Source of the DNA: Candidatus Poribacteria bacterium
GTDB lineage: Bacteria; Poribacteria; WGA-4E; B28-G17
Length of the DNA: 44,215 nt
Direction: 5' to 3'
NCBI GenBank assembly: GCA_021162805.1
Contig: JAGGXZ010000149.1
Span: 1-44,215 of the forward strand
Below are positions 7,864-16,707 of the stretch, in pieces. Each line of letters starts with the position of its first letter. Within the stretch, counting starts at the first letter, position 1. The translations under genes were made by a program, and so were the position numbers. The notes under the pieces are model-generated. The model was not told where the DNA came from, did not search any database, and worked only from the letters and a program-made list of their open reading frames with translations.

Positions 7864-9219
7864 ATGCGTGATAAGGTTTTAATAGTCGATGACGAGCAAA
7901 ACGTATGTCAATCCCTGAAGGACGTCCTGGAGGACGAGGGGTATCAGGTGGAAATTGCGTTCAGCGGCGAGGAGGCTCTGGAGAAAATACCGGAGTTCCA
8001 CCCCGATGTCGTCCTCCTGGACGTCCTTATGCCAGCTGGGATCGACGGAATTGAGACATTGAAACGGATCAAAGATGAATGGCCCTCCATAGCCGTGGTG
8101 ATGATCTCCGCCCACGGCACGATCGATATGGCCCTGAAGGCGATCGAGCTTGGGGCTGTGGATTTCATCGAAAAACCACCTCATCTCGAAAGATTACTCG
8201 CTAGAATCCGTCAGACCGTAGAGCGTCGCAAACTGGAGATGCAGCATAGGATCATCATGGATGAATTGAAGCAGCACAGGATCATCGCTGCCAGTCGACC
8301 GATGAGAAAAGTGATCGAAACCGTCGAGAGAGTCGCACCTACCAGCGCATATGTCCTCATAACAGGGGAAAGCGGAACCGGCAAGGAATTGATAGCGAGG
8401 GCCATCCATAACCTCAGCCCGCGGAAAGGATATCCCTTCGTTGAGGTCAACTGCGCCGCCATACCCAAGGATCTGATAGAAGCCGAGTTGTTCGGCCATG
8501 AGAAAGGTGCCTTTACCGGAGCGATCGCTCGTAAGGAAGGGAAGTTCGAACTGGCCGATAAGGGGACGCTCTTCCTGGACGAGGTCGGCGATATGTCACC
8601 TCAAACTCAGGCTAAGGTGCTCAGGGCGATAGAAACCCAAAGGTTCCAGAGGGTGGGCGGAACCAAGTGGATCAAAGTTGACGTCCGCATAATCGCCGCA
8701 ACAAACAAAAACCTCAAGGAGGAGATGGCGAAGGGAAATTTCCGCGAGGACCTCTACTATAGGCTGAACGTCGTGCCGATATATATCCCACCGCTTCGGG
8801 ACCGGCCCGAAGATATCCCTCCTCTAGTTAACCACTTCCTCGCCATCTTCTGCCGACAGAACAAAAAACCGATCAAGAAACTGTCGGACGAGGCGATGGA
8901 GGTGTTCACCAGGTATAGATGGCCCGGAAATGTGAGGGAACTGAGAAACCTGATCGAGAGACTAGTGATACTCTCAGACTCACAGGTCATCGGGGTGGAC
9001 GACCTGCCGGATGAACTGTTCGAGGCCGATTCAATCCAACCCTCATTTGAGGGTAAAACCCTGCGTGAGGCCAGAATAGCCTTCGAGAGGGAATTCATAC
9101 TGAGAAAATTGGAGGAACATGACTGGAACGTAACCGAAACGGCCAGGGAGCTGGGAATTGAGAGGACAAATCTTCATAGAAAGATCAAGCAGTACGGGAT
9201 TAGGAGGTCGAAAGGCTGA
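7864..9219 (+). CDS. Sigma-54-dependent NtrC-family response regulator
   Basis: 451 residues with the classic three parts. The receiver domain (1-120) has the acidic pair D9/D10, phosphoacceptor D53 in VVLLDVLMP, and K104. The AAA+ domain (about 140-375) has Walker A GESGTGKE (168-175) and the sigma-54-contacting loop GAFTGA (215-220), followed by GTLFLDEVGD (Walker B) and RWPGNVRELRN. The C-terminal Fis-type helix-turn-helix (about 410-451) ends in ETARELGIERTNLHRKIKQ. It should activate sigma-54 promoters when phosphorylated. No histidine kinase is encoded nearby, so its signal source is elsewhere. A sigma-54-like promoter at 5038-5055 upstream of the same gene group is a natural candidate target, implying positive autoregulation; this is inference. 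The start ATG at 7864 follows the previous stop by 2 bases. Confidence 0.93.
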   Translation: MRDKVLIVDDEQNVCQSLKDVLEDEGYQVEIAFSGEEALEKIPEFHPDVVLLDVLMPAGIDGIETLKRIKDEWPSIAVVMISAHGTIDMALKAIELGAVDFIEKPPHLERLLARIRQTVERRKLEMQHRIIMDELKQHRIIAASRPMRKVIETVERVAPTSAYVLITGESGTGKELIARAIHNLSPRKGYPFVEVNCAAIPKDLIEAELFGHEKGAFTGAIARKEGKFELADKGTLFLDEVGDMSPQTQAKVLRAIETQRFQRVGGTKWIKVDVRIIAATNKNLKEEMAKGNFREDLYYRLNVVPIYIPPLRDRPEDIPPLVNHFLAIFCRQNKKPIKKLSDEAMEVFTRYRWPGNVRELRNLIERLVILSDSQVIGVDDLPDELFEADSIQPSFEGKTLREARIAFEREFILRKLEEHDWNVTETARELGIERTNLHRKIKQYGIRRSKG

Positions 9220-9859
9220 GAGGTTATATCTGACCCTCATTTTTCTGTTCTTTTTAAACCCACCGGCCTCCTTCGCTGTCCTCAGCACCCCTTACACGGT
9301 CACGGCGGAGAGAGAGCTTTCCAAAACGCCTATCCTTCCCAGACCCACTGCCAATGTATATATCCCCATAGGACACATCAGAGTATACAAACGCATGTAT
9401 GTATATGGACCGCCTGAGGGTTTGGCCATCTGTCGATCGAAACATATCATCGTTAAACCTATAAATGTATTTGTTACCTCCAAGATCAAAGGGGGAGCGG
9501 AAGTCACTAAGGTGAGTTTTCGGCTCGAGGTGAAGGTGGAGGCTCAGGCACAGCCGGGAACGTATTACGCACCTATATACTTCAGGAAGCTACCCGACGG
9601 CACGACAGAGGCTATGGAGATCAGGATCGTCGTGACGAAGAAGGAATACGTTCCGACCCACGTGAAAGTGGAAAAGGCCGTGAGAGCGGTGATGGGTATC
9701 CTTGCCCTTACCTTCATAGGGTTGGTCGGATTGGGGGTCATAGGATATCTGATCGTAAGATTCCTCAGAGCCTCCGAACCTCTAGAGGAAGAGGATGGCG
9801 AGGAAGAGGAGATCCAGCCTGAGGATGAGGAACAGGATGAGAAAAAAATGATTGAATAA
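9158..9859 (+). CDS. Membrane-anchored protein with acidic cytoplasmic tail
   Basis: Up to 233 residues. A hydrophobic signal sequence (LYLTLIFLFFLNPPASFA) leads into a beta-rich exported domain (about 40-170) with an Ig-like feel (FRLEVKVEAQAQPGTYYAPI, as in NEW3-like domains). A single transmembrane helix follows (about 175-200, ILALTFIGLVGLGVIGYLIV), then a tail of about 30 residues rich in Glu and Asp. No family is recognised. The start is uncertain: the only in-frame conventional candidate is TTG 9158, inside the end of the regulator gene (62-bp overlap) with an AGGGAG site upstream. A start near 9229 would need CTG. The tail mirrors the acidic tail of the HIRAN-like protein in the same operon. 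Confidence 0.65.
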   Translation: MRGQIFIERSSSTGLGGRKAERLYLTLIFLFFLNPPASFAVLSTPYTVTAERELSKTPILPRPTANVYIPIGHIRVYKRMYVYGPPEGLAICRSKHIIVKPINVFVTSKIKGGAEVTKVSFRLEVKVEAQAQPGTYYAPIYFRKLPDGTTEAMEIRIVVTKKEYVPTHVKVEKAVRAVMGILALTFIGLVGLGVIGYLIVRFLRASEPLEEEDGEEEEIQPEDEEQDEKKMIE

Positions 9860-9880
9860 AGGTTCAAATCGTATTATAAT
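9852..9880 (+). promoter_or_regulatory. khpA: Promoter TTGAAT-N17-TATAAT before khpA
   Basis: TTGAAT (9852-9857) overlaps the stop codon region of the upstream membrane-protein gene; TATAAT is at 9875-9880 after 17 bp. A second TATAAT follows directly at 9881-9886. Confidence 0.6.
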
Positions 9881-9925
9881 TATAATGTATGGAAGATTAA
9901 AACTCACGAAGAACAGGGGTCGGTT

Positions 9926-10159
9926 ATGCTGAAGGAATTAGCAGAGTACATCGTTAAGGCTATAGTCGATTATCCAGACCAGGTCCAGATTAACGAGCTT
10001 GAGAGCGCCAGAAGCACGGTGCTGGAACTGAGGGTCGCTCCCGAGGATATAGGCCACGTTATAGGGAAAAACGGCCGAATGATAAACTCGATAAGGACGA
10101 TCCTGAGCGGCGCCGCTGCTAAGATCGGCAAGAGGGCTTCCCTGGAGCTCGTAGATTGA
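9926..10159 (+). CDS. khpA: KH-domain RNA-binding protein KhpA
   Basis: 77 residues, the usual size for KhpA (YlqC family). The single KH domain has the GxxG loop IGKNGR and the surrounding pattern IGHVIGKNGRMINSIRTIL. KhpA binds RNA and, in several bacteria, works with KhpB/Jag in cell-division or cell-elongation control. In many genomes it lies between rpsP and rimM; here those partners are absent, so the gene is out of its usual neighbourhood. It has its own promoter candidate and is followed by a strong terminator. Confidence 0.9.
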   Translation: MLKELAEYIVKAIVDYPDQVQINELESARSTVLELRVAPEDIGHVIGKNGRMINSIRTILSGAAAKIGKRASLELVD

Positions 10160-10171
10160 GAGGGATTCAAG

Positions 10172-10203
10172 GCCGGACGAGGAAGATCGTCCGGCTTTTC
10201 TTC
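10172..10203 (+). terminator. Rho-independent terminator after khpA
   Basis: A perfect 9-bp stem (GCCGGACGA/TCGTCCGGC) with a 6-nt loop is followed by TTTTCTTC, 12 bases after the khpA stop. Confidence 0.85.
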
Positions 10204-10285
10204 ACCGTAAACCAGGGGGATCTATCGTTAATTGCGCGGCTGGTTGCCCGCCTTTAATTTTATCCCACCTTTCCCCCTTGTGTGT

Positions 10286-10291
10286 TATAAT
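10286..10291 (+). promoter_or_regulatory. Possible -10 box (TATAAT) for the glycan operon
   Basis: A TATAAT lies 33 bases before the start codon of the beta-helix gene. No recognisable -35 box lies 16-18 bp upstream, so an activator or a different sigma factor would be needed. The Shine-Dalgarno AGGAGGG follows at 10313. Confidence 0.35.
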
Positions 10292-10324
10292 TCTAAACAT
10301 GTCAGTTCGTTTAGGAGGGACAGG

Positions 10325-12343
10325 ATGTTGTATCTGATCCTAAGCCTGAACATCGCTACGGCGTCGGCTTCGGTAGCCTTTTACGTCTCTCCGGATGGGG
10401 ACGACTCCTGGTCCGGAAAATTGCCGGTATCGGATGAAGATCGCACGGACGGCCCCTTCGCCTCCCTGGAGAGGACGAGGGATGCCATCCGTGAGCTGAA
10501 AACCTCTCAGGAGGGTAAGCTGAAACAACCCGTCATCGTCTACCTGAGGGGCGGCATACATTTCCTTACAAAACCCCTGGCGCTTACGCCTGAGGATTCG
10601 GGGAATGAGGGATGTCCCGTCATCTACTCCTCATATCCAGGCGAGGAGGCCATTATCAGCGGCGGACGGAGGATCGAGGGATGGAAAGAGGTCTCAGTCA
10701 ACGGCAAAAGGCTGTGGGCCGCTGAGATACCCGAAGTGCGGGAGGGGAAATGGTTCTTCCGCCAGATCTGGGTCAACGGTCAGAGGCGAAAGCGAGCACG
10801 CCACCCCAATAAAGGATACCTCTCCGTGGCCGAGGTGCCCGGCGTCTCACCTCAAACCCCATGGAATGAGGGGCAAACGCGGATAAGATTTCACGAGGGA
10901 GACATCAGGGCTTGGAGGACGATAGGCAACGCTGAGCTCGTGCTGATGACCCGCTGGGTGGAGTCACGCCTGCCTATAGTTGAGGTGGATGAGGCTGCGA
11001 AGACCGTGACATTCGGCAAAAAGACCGTCTTCCGACCCGATCCCGGCGACCTCTACTACGTCGAGAACGCCCTTGAACTGCTCGATGAGCCCGGGGAGTG
11101 GTACCTCGATCCCAAAGATGGAGCGCTCTATTACATGCCTCTTCCCGATGAGAGGATGGATGAGGTTGAGGTGATAGCGCCCGTTTTGGCCCAACTGATC
11201 AGGATGGAGGGTGAACCTGAGAAGGGGAGATTCGTCGAGAACCTGATCTTCAAGAATTTGGTCTTCGCCCATACCGAGTGGCCCATTCCGGACGATCGCT
11301 CCGGATTCTCCCAGGCGACCGTCGGCGTCTCGGGAGCGATCTGGGGTGATGGGGTTCGAAACTGCTCCTTCGAAAGATGCACCCTGGAACACCTCGGCAC
11401 ATACGGGATAGAGCTCGCCAGGGGATGCAAATACAATCGGATCGAGGGATGTACGGTTTCCGACCTCGGTGCCGGGGGGATCAAGATCGGCGAGACCGTC
11501 ATACGGGACGACGAGTTGGAGCAGACCCACGACAACACGGTTTCGAACTGCCATATCTACAACGGAGGACTGATCTTCCACAGCGCCATCGGCATCTGGA
11601 TAGGCCAGAGCTATAACAACAGGATCTCACACAACCACATCCATGACTTCTACTACAGCGGATTCTCCGTCGGCTGGACATGGGGATATGGCCGTTCGCT
11701 CGCCGGGGGAAACATCATCGAGCACAACCACGTCCATCACATCGGTGTCCGGTCGAACGGCGACGGACCCATCCTGAGCGACATGGGGGGGATCTACACC
11801 CTGGGCATACAGGAGGGGACGATCATCAGGAACAACATCTTCCACGACATAGCTGGGCTGAGATACGGCGGATGGGGCATATACTTCGACGAGGGCAGCA
11901 CGCATATCGTGGCGGAAAACAATCTTGTCTATCGGACGACACATGGGGGATTCCATCAGCACTACGGCAGGGAGAACGTCGTGAGGAACAACATCTTCGC
12001 CCTCGCCAGGGATCATCAGATACAGCGCAGCCGTCCGGAGGAGCATCAGAGCTTTACCTTCGAGCGGAACATCGTCTACTGGAGATCGGGCGCCCTGATA
12101 GCTGGAAACCTGAGCAACCTCCATTTCACCTTCGATCGAAACCTGTACTGGTGCGAGGAAGGCGGTGAGATCCGAATCGGGAGCATGAGCTGGGATGAGT
12201 GGCGGGAGAGGGGGATGGACGTCAACTCCATCGTGGCCGATCCGAGATTCGTCGATCCTGAAAGGGATGACTTCCGGCTCAGGCCCGATTCGCCGGCCTT
12301 CAAGCTCGGCTTCGTGCCGTTTGACATCCTCGACCTGCGCTGA
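10325..12343 (+). CDS. GH141/GH120-like right-handed beta-helix protein
   Basis: 672 residues. After a short signal-like N-terminus (MLYLILSLNIATASA) comes the hallmark opening of this glycosidase-like group: FYVSPDGDDSWSG, then DGPFASLERTRDAIRELK and VIVYLRGGIHFL, a carbohydrate-binding-like insert (ISGGRRIEGW), and a long parallel beta-helix (about 290-600) with NNIFHDIAG and HNHVHHIG rungs. Related enzymes include fucosidase-type GH141 and xylosidase-type GH120; the substrate cannot be assigned. The ATG at 10325 follows AGGAGGGACAGG; an upstream in-frame start at 10232 would add 31 residues before the signal. It is the first gene of a four-gene group with ribokinase, a GH123-like protein and an alpha/beta hydrolase. 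Confidence 0.78.
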   Translation: MLYLILSLNIATASASVAFYVSPDGDDSWSGKLPVSDEDRTDGPFASLERTRDAIRELKTSQEGKLKQPVIVYLRGGIHFLTKPLALTPEDSGNEGCPVIYSSYPGEEAIISGGRRIEGWKEVSVNGKRLWAAEIPEVREGKWFFRQIWVNGQRRKRARHPNKGYLSVAEVPGVSPQTPWNEGQTRIRFHEGDIRAWRTIGNAELVLMTRWVESRLPIVEVDEAAKTVTFGKKTVFRPDPGDLYYVENALELLDEPGEWYLDPKDGALYYMPLPDERMDEVEVIAPVLAQLIRMEGEPEKGRFVENLIFKNLVFAHTEWPIPDDRSGFSQATVGVSGAIWGDGVRNCSFERCTLEHLGTYGIELARGCKYNRIEGCTVSDLGAGGIKIGETVIRDDELEQTHDNTVSNCHIYNGGLIFHSAIGIWIGQSYNNRISHNHIHDFYYSGFSVGWTWGYGRSLAGGNIIEHNHVHHIGVRSNGDGPILSDMGGIYTLGIQEGTIIRNNIFHDIAGLRYGGWGIYFDEGSTHIVAENNLVYRTTHGGFHQHYGRENVVRNNIFALARDHQIQRSRPEEHQSFTFERNIVYWRSGALIAGNLSNLHFTFDRNLYWCEEGGEIRIGSMSWDEWRERGMDVNSIVADPRFVDPERDDFRLRPDSPAFKLGFVPFDILDLR

Positions 12344-12354
12344 GGAGGAGGTTC

Positions 12355-13269
12355 ATGAGACCAAAGGTTACCGTGGTGGGGAGTTCAAACACCGATCTGA
12401 TCGTTAAGGTCGAGAGGCTGCCCAAGCCCGGAGAGACCATCCTCGGCGGCGAGTTCATGACGGCGCCCGGCGGGAAAGGGGCGAATCAGGCCGTCGCCGC
12501 TGCAAGGCTCGGCGGCAAGGTCGCTTTCATCGCCAAAGTGGGCGCGGACTCTTTCGGCGACCAGATGATGGAGAACCTGAAGGGGGAGGGGATAATCACG
12601 GATTACATCCTCCGTGACCCCTCCTCTTCCTCCGGCGTCGCCCTGATATTCGTCGGCCCCGGCGGACAGAACATGATAGCCGCCGCCCCTGGGGCGAACT
12701 TCAAGCTCTCAGCCCAGGAGGTTCGAGCGGCTGAATCGGCCATTATCTCCGCCGACGTCCTACTCACCCAGTTTGAGGTGCCGATGGATGCCGTTGAAGA
12801 GGCGGTCTCGATCGCCGCCTCAAACGGCGTGCCGGTTGTCCTCAACCCCGCTCCCGCCGCCGAAGTGAAGGATGATCTGCTGAGGATGGTGGATTTCCTC
12901 ACGCCGAACGAGACCGAGGCGGAGACGATCTCAGGGATCGAGGTCAGAGATCTGGATTCAGCTCAGGAGGCGGCTAAGGCGCTTATCAGAAGAGGGGCCA
13001 AAAACGTGATCGTAACCCTCGGCGAGGAGGGGGCGCTCTACGTGTCGGAGGGGCGATCGTTACACATCAGGGCACCCAAGGTTCAGGCCGTGGATGCCAC
13101 CGCCGCCGGAGATGTCTTCAACGGCGCCTTCGCATGGGCCATCGCCTCGGGGATGTCCCCGATCGATGCCGTTGCCTTCGCTAGCGGAGCCGCGGCGATA
13201 TCCGTCACGCGCATGGGCGCACAACCCTCCATTCCAACCCTCGATGAGGTTCAAAGGACGTTGACATAA
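12355..13269 (+). CDS. rbsK: Ribokinase
   Basis: 304 residues, normal size. PfkB-family features are complete: VVGSSNTDLIVKVERLPKPG at the start, the signature GGKGANQAVAAARLGG, NPAPA, NETEAETISG, and the catalytic/anion-hole motif DATAAGDVFNGAFA near residue 245. The reaction is ATP-dependent phosphorylation of ribose to ribose 5-phosphate, although other sugars are possible in paralogues. It starts 11 bases after the beta-helix gene behind a strong GAGGAGG site, so it belongs to the same transcript. Placement among glycan-degrading genes suggests it handles a released monosaccharide rather than ribose transport; no ribose ABC transporter is nearby. Confidence 0.9.
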   Translation: MRPKVTVVGSSNTDLIVKVERLPKPGETILGGEFMTAPGGKGANQAVAAARLGGKVAFIAKVGADSFGDQMMENLKGEGIITDYILRDPSSSSGVALIFVGPGGQNMIAAAPGANFKLSAQEVRAAESAIISADVLLTQFEVPMDAVEEAVSIAASNGVPVVLNPAPAAEVKDDLLRMVDFLTPNETEAETISGIEVRDLDSAQEAAKALIRRGAKNVIVTLGEEGALYVSEGRSLHIRAPKVQAVDATAAGDVFNGAFAWAIASGMSPIDAVAFASGAAAISVTRMGAQPSIPTLDEVQRTLT

Positions 13270-13289
13270 GCATATCAAGGTGATAGAAT
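13261..13289 (+). promoter_or_regulatory. Promoter TTGACA-N17-TAGAAT at the rbsK stop
   Basis: A perfect -35 TTGACA (13261-13266) covers the last two codons of rbsK, immediately before its TAA. The -10 TAGAAT is at 13284-13289 after 17 bp. It would give the GH123-like gene an internal promoter. Confidence 0.55.
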
Positions 13290-13320
13290 TCCCAGGCTTG
13301 ATGCTGTTAGGAGGCGTTGA

Positions 13321-16300
13321 ATGATGGAAACCATACGCTTGCTCTGGATGATCATCGCGTTCTGCACCCCTTTGCTCTCCTACGACGGCGGGGGATACTG
13401 GCATAGATGCCTGACGGTCGAGGTGGTAAATCCCAGCGATCACCCCCTGGAGGGGGAATTCGCTGAGGTGATCGTCGGAACCGATATCCCCTTAACCGGC
13501 GAGGAGATCAAGGCGATCCGAATCTGCGACGAGGATGGAAGGGAGCTTCTCTACGATATCAGATCGGCCGAGGGTGAGCCCAGGAGAAAGGGGAGGCTTC
13601 AAAACGGCGACAGGCTGATCTTCCCCGTGTGGGTCCCGGCCGGCGGTGAAGCTCGATATCTCATATATGCCCATAATCCGAGGGCCTGGCCTGTGCCCGA
13701 TTTCATCAAATCGGGGCTTATTAACGGGGGTTTTGAGGTGGGCCGTGACGATCCATCCGAGTGGATCAGGGTCGGCGAGGATGAATCGCATCGCCTCTAT
13801 TGGACCGATGAGACAGCTCACTCCGGGAAACGATGCGTCAAGTGCGTCGTCAACCCCGGAGCCCAACCGACCTGGGTGAAGTTCTATCAACGCGATATAC
13901 CCCTTCGGCCGGGAGCCAGATACAGGTTCAAAGGATGGGTCAAGGCGAAGGACGTGAGAGGAAAGGCCGGATGGTACATACATGTCTTCGGCGATCGGGA
14001 ATGGCTGATCAACAGGGTCTTCAGCGCCGGGGAGGGAAACTACGGGTGGAGGCCGATAGAATGGCAGTTCACGGCGCCCGAAGGCGCTCGAATCGCCCAC
14101 GTAGGAACCGTGCTCTATGGGACGGGAGCAGCGTGGTTCGACGATGCCGATCTCGAACCGGTGGATCGATCGCCGTTGAAAGCCCGATTCGTGGGGGAGA
14201 AATCTATCGAGCTGAGATCCATCAAAGGCGAGAGAAAATGGGCTCAAGGAAGGTGGAGGTGGCGCGTCCCGATTATAGTGCGCAACTTCGAGGATAAACC
14301 TCTCGGCAACGCTCTCTTCGTCGCTGATCTCCGCAAGGTGATATGGCGTTTTTCACGTCTCAAGGACAAATTGGGCATGTTCCTGATCGACACGGCAAAT
14401 CACGAGATCTGTCCGTACATGAGGCTCGGGGACATGCTGATCTTCAGGGCAAACCTTGCGCCCAAAAGCGAGAAACGGATCGATCTCTACATTTCAGAGT
14501 CGGAGGAGAGCTTCAGCAGGATGAGCTATAAGGAGCTGATCTCAAGCCCGGCCAACCTGGTGAGAAACCCCAGCTTCGAGAAAGGCGAGGGGCTCCCCGA
14601 AATGTGGAGGGGTGATCCGGGCGGAAGGCGGGTTTCAGGAGGCAGGATAGGGAATTACGCCGCTATGATCGAAATACCGGAAGGGGCTAAAGGCGGATGG
14701 CTCGGATGGCGTCAGGAGATACCGGCCAGACCCAACACCCTTTATTTCTATGCCGGTTTTGTGAAGGTCGAGGAGGGTTCCTCGCCCGTTCGGCTTCACG
14801 GACACTGGCACGACAAGGATCACAAATGGACGAAGGATTCCCCCACCTTCAGCACCGATCCACAGGTATCCCCCGGCGAAGGATGGAGATTCACCTCTGC
14901 CCTGATCCACAGTCCTCCTGAGACGGCCTTTGTCGAACTACATCTCACCTCTAACGCGCCGGGAAGGATACTGCATGACGGGATCTTCTTCGGCGAAATC
15001 AAACGGGCGATCACGGGCGATCTGGAGTCGAGATCTGAGATGAAAGTCGGTTCGGATCTGATGGCATGGCCGGTGAATCCTCTGATCAAGATCTTCCCCG
15101 ATACCCCGCCCGAGCCCGCTCCGGAGAGGATAGATGTATGGGCCGCGAGGAACGAGTACGAGACGATCCAGATCGGCCTCAGATCGAAAAAAGCGCTTGA
15201 TGGGGTGGAGGTTAAGGTAAGCGAGGTGAAAAACAAAGAGGGAGGTAAACTTCCCGATCCAGAGCCTTGGCTCGTGGGTTACGTGAAGGTGGATCGCCCG
15301 AGCGCCTACTACTCCACCGATCTTCCCCCGCAGTTCAGGTTCATCCCCAAAGGTGAGGGCGGAAGCGACGGCTGGACGGGTGAATGGCCCGATCCCCTGA
15401 TGCCGATGAAATCCTTTAGGCTTTCGCCGAATAGGACCGTGCCCGTTGTGATCGTAATCCATGTGCCGGAAGGGGCCAAACCGGGCGATTACAGGGGAAA
15501 GGTGAGGATAGAGGCCAAAGCCGTTGATCCGATCGAGATCCCCATCGTCGTGCATGTCTGGCGTTTCGCCCTGCCCTGCCAAAACAGCCTGAAGGTGATA
15601 TTCGACCTCAGGAACGGGCCGGGATGGAACGTGATGCCGGATGCGGAATCGCTCAGGAGATGGTATCGCTTCCTAGCCGAATACCGCATCTCACCCGGAT
15701 GGATCAGACCGGAACCGGTCTTCAGATATGAGGGAGGACATGTGTTGATCGAGACCGAGAGATTCGACGAGATGGCTCGTCTCTGTCTCGATGAGCTCAA
15801 GATGAACGTCTTCTATCTGCCCTTCTTTTATGCCTTCGGCTGGGCCTATAAGCCTAAACCTCTGTTCGGCCTGGAGCCGTTCAGCGATGGATATGAAAAA
15901 GCCTTCGGGGAAGCCTACAAAGGATTCGCCGATCACCTCAAGGATCACGGGTGGTTTTCAAAGGCGATCTATTATATCTCCGACGAGCCGCACTACAGAC
16001 ACGATTATGTGATCGATCAGATGAAGAGGCTCTGTGATATGGCACACAGATTCGAGCCGGATCTCCCCATCTACTCGAGCACCTGGGCCTTCGTGCCCCA
16101 ATGGGAGGGTTATCTGGACATATGGGGCATCGGCCCGCACGGGTCATGTCCGGTGGATCGGATGCGGTATCTCAGGAAGAAAGGCTTCAAGATGTGGTTC
16201 ACCACCGACGGACATATGTGCATCGATACCCCATATCTGGCCATAGAGAGGCTTCTGCCGTGGCTCTGTTTCAAGTACGACGTCTCAGGATATGAGTTCT

Positions 16301-16707
16301 GGGGCGTTTCATGGTGGACGTATGACCCCTGGGATAGGGGATGGCACAGATATATCCGCCAAAGCGCTGAGGGGAAGAAGTGGAGATGGGTTAGGTATCC
16401 CAACGGCGACGGGTATCTGGCATATCCGGGGAGGAGGGTGGGACTGAAAGGGCCCGTGCCTAGCATTCGCATCCTCGCCGTTCGGGACGGTGTGGAGGAC
16501 TATGAGCTCTTCAACGCCCTGAGCCGTTACGCCGAGGCTGGCAACGAGGAGGCGAGGAGGGCGCTGGATCGGATTCGGTCCCTGGTTCAAATCCCGAACA
16601 GGGGTGGGCGCTACTCCACCCATCTCATGCCCGATCCCGACGCCGTGCAGACCGCCCGGATAAAGGCGGGAGAGATTCTTTCGAGGTTAACCGGAGGTGG
16701 AAGATGA
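13321..16707 (+). CDS. Large GH123-like (DUF4091) exported glycan-active protein
   Basis: 1128 residues. A signal-like N-terminus (LLWMIIAFCTPLLSYDGGG) leads into beta-sandwich modules, including carbohydrate-binding-like segments around residues 140-285 and 415-565. The C-terminal half (about 590-1110) has the wording of the DUF4091/GH123 group: YISDEPHYRHDY with an adjacent Asp-Glu pair as in GH123 catalytic sites, then WTYDPW, and the family-typical ending SIRILAVRDGVEDYELF. GH123 enzymes are N-acetyl-beta-galactosaminidases using substrate-assisted catalysis; this homologue's substrate is unknown. ATG 13321 follows AGGAGGCGTTGA; ATG 13324 is the alternative. The last 4 bases overlap the next gene (ATGA), indicating translational coupling. 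Confidence 0.8.
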   Translation: MMETIRLLWMIIAFCTPLLSYDGGGYWHRCLTVEVVNPSDHPLEGEFAEVIVGTDIPLTGEEIKAIRICDEDGRELLYDIRSAEGEPRRKGRLQNGDRLIFPVWVPAGGEARYLIYAHNPRAWPVPDFIKSGLINGGFEVGRDDPSEWIRVGEDESHRLYWTDETAHSGKRCVKCVVNPGAQPTWVKFYQRDIPLRPGARYRFKGWVKAKDVRGKAGWYIHVFGDREWLINRVFSAGEGNYGWRPIEWQFTAPEGARIAHVGTVLYGTGAAWFDDADLEPVDRSPLKARFVGEKSIELRSIKGERKWAQGRWRWRVPIIVRNFEDKPLGNALFVADLRKVIWRFSRLKDKLGMFLIDTANHEICPYMRLGDMLIFRANLAPKSEKRIDLYISESEESFSRMSYKELISSPANLVRNPSFEKGEGLPEMWRGDPGGRRVSGGRIGNYAAMIEIPEGAKGGWLGWRQEIPARPNTLYFYAGFVKVEEGSSPVRLHGHWHDKDHKWTKDSPTFSTDPQVSPGEGWRFTSALIHSPPETAFVELHLTSNAPGRILHDGIFFGEIKRAITGDLESRSEMKVGSDLMAWPVNPLIKIFPDTPPEPAPERIDVWAARNEYETIQIGLRSKKALDGVEVKVSEVKNKEGGKLPDPEPWLVGYVKVDRPSAYYSTDLPPQFRFIPKGEGGSDGWTGEWPDPLMPMKSFRLSPNRTVPVVIVIHVPEGAKPGDYRGKVRIEAKAVDPIEIPIVVHVWRFALPCQNSLKVIFDLRNGPGWNVMPDAESLRRWYRFLAEYRISPGWIRPEPVFRYEGGHVLIETERFDEMARLCLDELKMNVFYLPFFYAFGWAYKPKPLFGLEPFSDGYEKAFGEAYKGFADHLKDHGWFSKAIYYISDEPHYRHDYVIDQMKRLCDMAHRFEPDLPIYSSTWAFVPQWEGYLDIWGIGPHGSCPVDRMRYLRKKGFKMWFTTDGHMCIDTPYLAIERLLPWLCFKYDVSGYEFWGVSWWTYDPWDRGWHRYIRQSAEGKKWRWVRYPNGDGYLAYPGRRVGLKGPVPSIRILAVRDGVEDYELFNALSRYAEAGNEEARRALDRIRSLVQIPNRGGRYSTHLMPDPDAVQTARIKAGEILSRLTGGGR

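Noticed and set aside
10964-12124. Several minus-strand frames inside the beta-helix gene
   Set aside because: They mirror the repetitive codon use of the beta-helix gene and have no protein-like features or start signals.
14938-15582. Long minus-strand open frame of 214 codons inside the GH123-like gene
   Set aside because: It lacks a ribosome binding site and any recognisable motif. The plus-strand gene on the same bases has clear domain matches, so this is a shadow frame.
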